Source: Chondrosia reniformis
Lineage: Eukaryota > Porifera > Demospongiae > Chondrillida > Chondrillidae
Assembly (NCBI GenBank): GCA_947172415.1
Contig: OX359190.1
Location: 7,812,001 to 7,876,000 of the forward strand
DNA length: 64,000 bases
Direction: 5' to 3'
This document shows positions 61,891 through 64,000 of the stretch, piece by piece. The position numbers and the translations under genes are program-made. The first letter of the stretch is position 1. Every line of letters begins with the position of its first letter. Under the pieces are notes generated by a model. The model worked only from the letters and a program-made list of their open reading frames with translations. It was not told the origin of the DNA and searched no databases.

Positions 61891-64000
61891 TAAGTATGTA
61901 CTATATATGTATCTTATATAGCTACGTATATATTAGTATGAGTCTTAGTTATATGTACGTACGTATATACGCAGGAAAGTGAAGTTCTGGAATATTATAC
62001 TGTATTTTCATTCTCTCTTGTCTACAGACGACTTGATTGAAGAATTGGCAGAGAAAATTGAAGCTCTCAATTGCGGTTTGTCAACCTTGAAAATCTTGGA
62101 TTGCAAAGTAAAAAATGTATGTAGTTAACCTGTAATAAATTATAAGTATGACCATAAGATGTTAGTTGGTGGTTTTTGTTACATTGTATATATGAGCAGC
62201 TGGTCTACAAATATAATTGTTGATTTAGTAATATTTGGTTGTTTGACACATACAGTAACTGTAAGAGATGAGGATTTTATCCAAGATGCACTGCAGTTGA
62301 TTATGAGTTGCATATATACATTTGTGCACTACAAGAATGTATGTACTAGTAGAGATATGGGTACAATATACATATAGCAGCATGGCATATACGTAAATTG
62401 CTTCTTCATCATACTCCTTTAGTATTCATGTCTGAGATGTTCATTTGATATTTTATCAACAATCTATAGGTTCTGGAACAGTTGCAAGATAGTGATTCTG
62501 TTAGTGAAGTCCAAAGTATGGATTCTGAAGCCACAAATTCCAATATTGAAGATTATAATGAAGATTATAATGAAGATTCGGAAAGATCAAGTACTAGTTT
62601 TGGGTCTTTTCTAGACCTTGCAGCTGATGAAGAGAGTGAAGAAGAGGACATGCATTCATTGACAAGTGAAAGCCTTACAGATGGTTTCTGTATTATTCAA
62701 AATATTCTCCACCGTCATGAATTTATTAGCCAATTAGTTAGGTTGTCATTAAAACCAGGTTAGTGACACATATACTGTGTTATGTATGTAATCCTTGCAT
62801 TAGCTACCTGTATATATGTATATTGTGAGTAGAAAGAGGACCTTAGAAACTTCATCTTATAAAGGTTGCTTTCTGGAGAAACTAAATTTTCAATAATTAA
62901 GGACATGTACTATTAATCATTAAAACATTTATTAAATACTATAGCAGTCATTAAAATACTTCACATAATGGTGCTGATTTTAATTCTTAGAATTAGCCAC
63001 ATATTAGACGAGTTGCCTGTTAGTAATACTTTGAGAAGTACGTAGAAACACTGGATTTTAATATGTATACACACCTGTACGTAATTGTTAAATGGGGTAC
63101 AAAGGAAAAGTTGATACCCAAATGATGTGGTTGCATTCAGATTATTTTCTCTACACTTTAAAGAGTTCTGATTATCCAAAGTCCAATTATTGCTACATAC
63201 TTTTACTTGCAGTTTCGGTAAACCATTTATGTCAATATTTTTTTCATGTAGTTACCCCAGATATTGTAAGAATTTTGTCAAAATTGAATCAGCTAAAGTA
63301 TCTTTCACTTTCAAATGGAGAAAGTAAAATTCCAATTAATTATTTCTTTGATATTTGTAAGATCAAACTAGAAACACTGAAGCTCAAGTCAATTCAATTT
63401 GATTTACAGTTTTCAAATGAAGCAGTAAGTATATGGATTTGTTTTATTTTCCTATATCTTCACCATTCTTATTGTGTATTTTACATTGTATATATTTAAT
63501 GCTGAATCAGGTTGACATCGATCAAGTAACCCAATCTGCTAGCTGTCTATACAGTCTCAAGCATCTAACCCTGTCTGGTTGTGATACGTGTATATCTAAG
63601 GGCCTGTTAGAAGCTCCTATACCACTTAAAACACTGAAATTTACAATACGCAATCAAAGGGAACTTGAGTATGTTCTCAAACACAAGCAAAGAAACGCTT
63701 TATTAAGCAATATTGACATTAGCAATGTCAAACCAGGAAAGCAGCTGTGCCAGCTTCTTGATCATAACTGTATGAAAGGCATTGAAGTTCTAGACTTTGA
63801 AACGAAGGTAATTTCATAGACTATGCTATACATTATCAATCTTTAATTCACCTGTGACTTCTTCTATCTAGAGCTCAAAAGAGTCCGCTAAAACTAAAGA
63901 GTCCTTTCAAAAATTTATTGAAAATACTGGTTTCCTGAAACACGTAATATTTTGGAACTGTGATGAGCACATAACCAAAGGAATCATCAGTGGAATTATT

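Larger units (their letters stand above)
58437..64000 (+). pseudogene. NLR-2 pseudogene (CARD-like/NACHT/LRR), runs off the window
   Basis: Paralogue of NLR-1. Equivalent exons are 58437-58467 (partial), 58777-59085, 59171-59205, 59619-61649, 62028-62116, 62470-62758, 63213-63424, 63511-63807 and 63872 onward. All splice sites are kept and the LRR exon indels are multiples of three. The NACHT exon has three lesions: a LINE tail inserted at 59948-60276, TAA at 60418-60420 where NLR-1 has a Lys codon after SFG, and a 4-bp insertion near 61213 giving TAG at 61222-61224. The ATG equivalent to 8029 is also frameshifted by a missing T. Walker A GEPGIGKT and the canonical DGFDEL Walker B remain readable. 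The clean LRR exons suggest recent loss. Confidence 0.85.

Overview
The window looks like a piece of an intron-rich, AT-rich early-branching metazoan genome, most likely a demosponge such as Amphimedon queenslandica (inference). The reasons are the gene types: an NLR with a CARD-like N-terminus, NACHT and LRRs, a membrane-anchored short-chain (spongin/C4-like) collagen, and adhesion GPCRs (aGPCRs) with FN3, cysteine-rich, GAIN/GPS and 7TM modules. Introns are short, with GT..AG ends and consistent phases, and intergenic DNA is full of TACGTA/TATA-type simple sequence. Nothing looks bacterial or viral.

The region is a tandem segmental duplication of one module, with about two and a half copies visible. 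Going left to right a module reads: G-rich minisatellite element and signal-peptide exon (both belong to the minus-strand aGPCR of the module to the left), NLR gene (+), ARF-GEF/GBF1-like C-terminal fragment (+), short-chain collagen (-), aGPCR (-). Unit 1 (about 250-30400) has an apparently intact NLR (8029-15482; 11 exons in consistent phase, about 1237 codons), a broken GBF1-like fragment (16596-17698), a frameshifted collagen (18287-19568) and aGPCR-1 (20673-33772, minus). Unit 2 (about 30400-53200) has lost the NLR, keeps an open GBF1-like fragment (36391-37433), a 5'-deleted collagen (38040-38640) and aGPCR-2 (39337-55823, minus), which carries four more FN3-type exons and a 9 x 31-residue mucin-like exon that aGPCR-1 lacks. 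Unit 3 (from about 53200) starts a second NLR (58437 to the window end) that is a pseudogene: a LINE tail inserted in its NACHT exon, plus a nonsense codon and a 4-bp frameshift.

Each aGPCR appears to begin with a tiny signal-peptide exon on the far side of the minisatellite element (3316-3376, 33712-33772, 55763-55823), so the 30/31-bp G-rich arrays lie inside aGPCR intron 1. aGPCR and NLR are therefore arranged head to head. The mobile and repeat load is high: LINE relics, TIR-bearing MITEs, a foldback element, SINE-like elements, a hammerhead-ribozyme-like motif in a Penelope-like fragment, and two other dispersed families.

As a system, the module puts an intracellular NLR next to two surface/matrix proteins (aGPCR and membrane collagen) and is duplicating, losing and reshuffling its parts. 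That is how recognition-gene clusters behave; functional coupling between the members is inference only.
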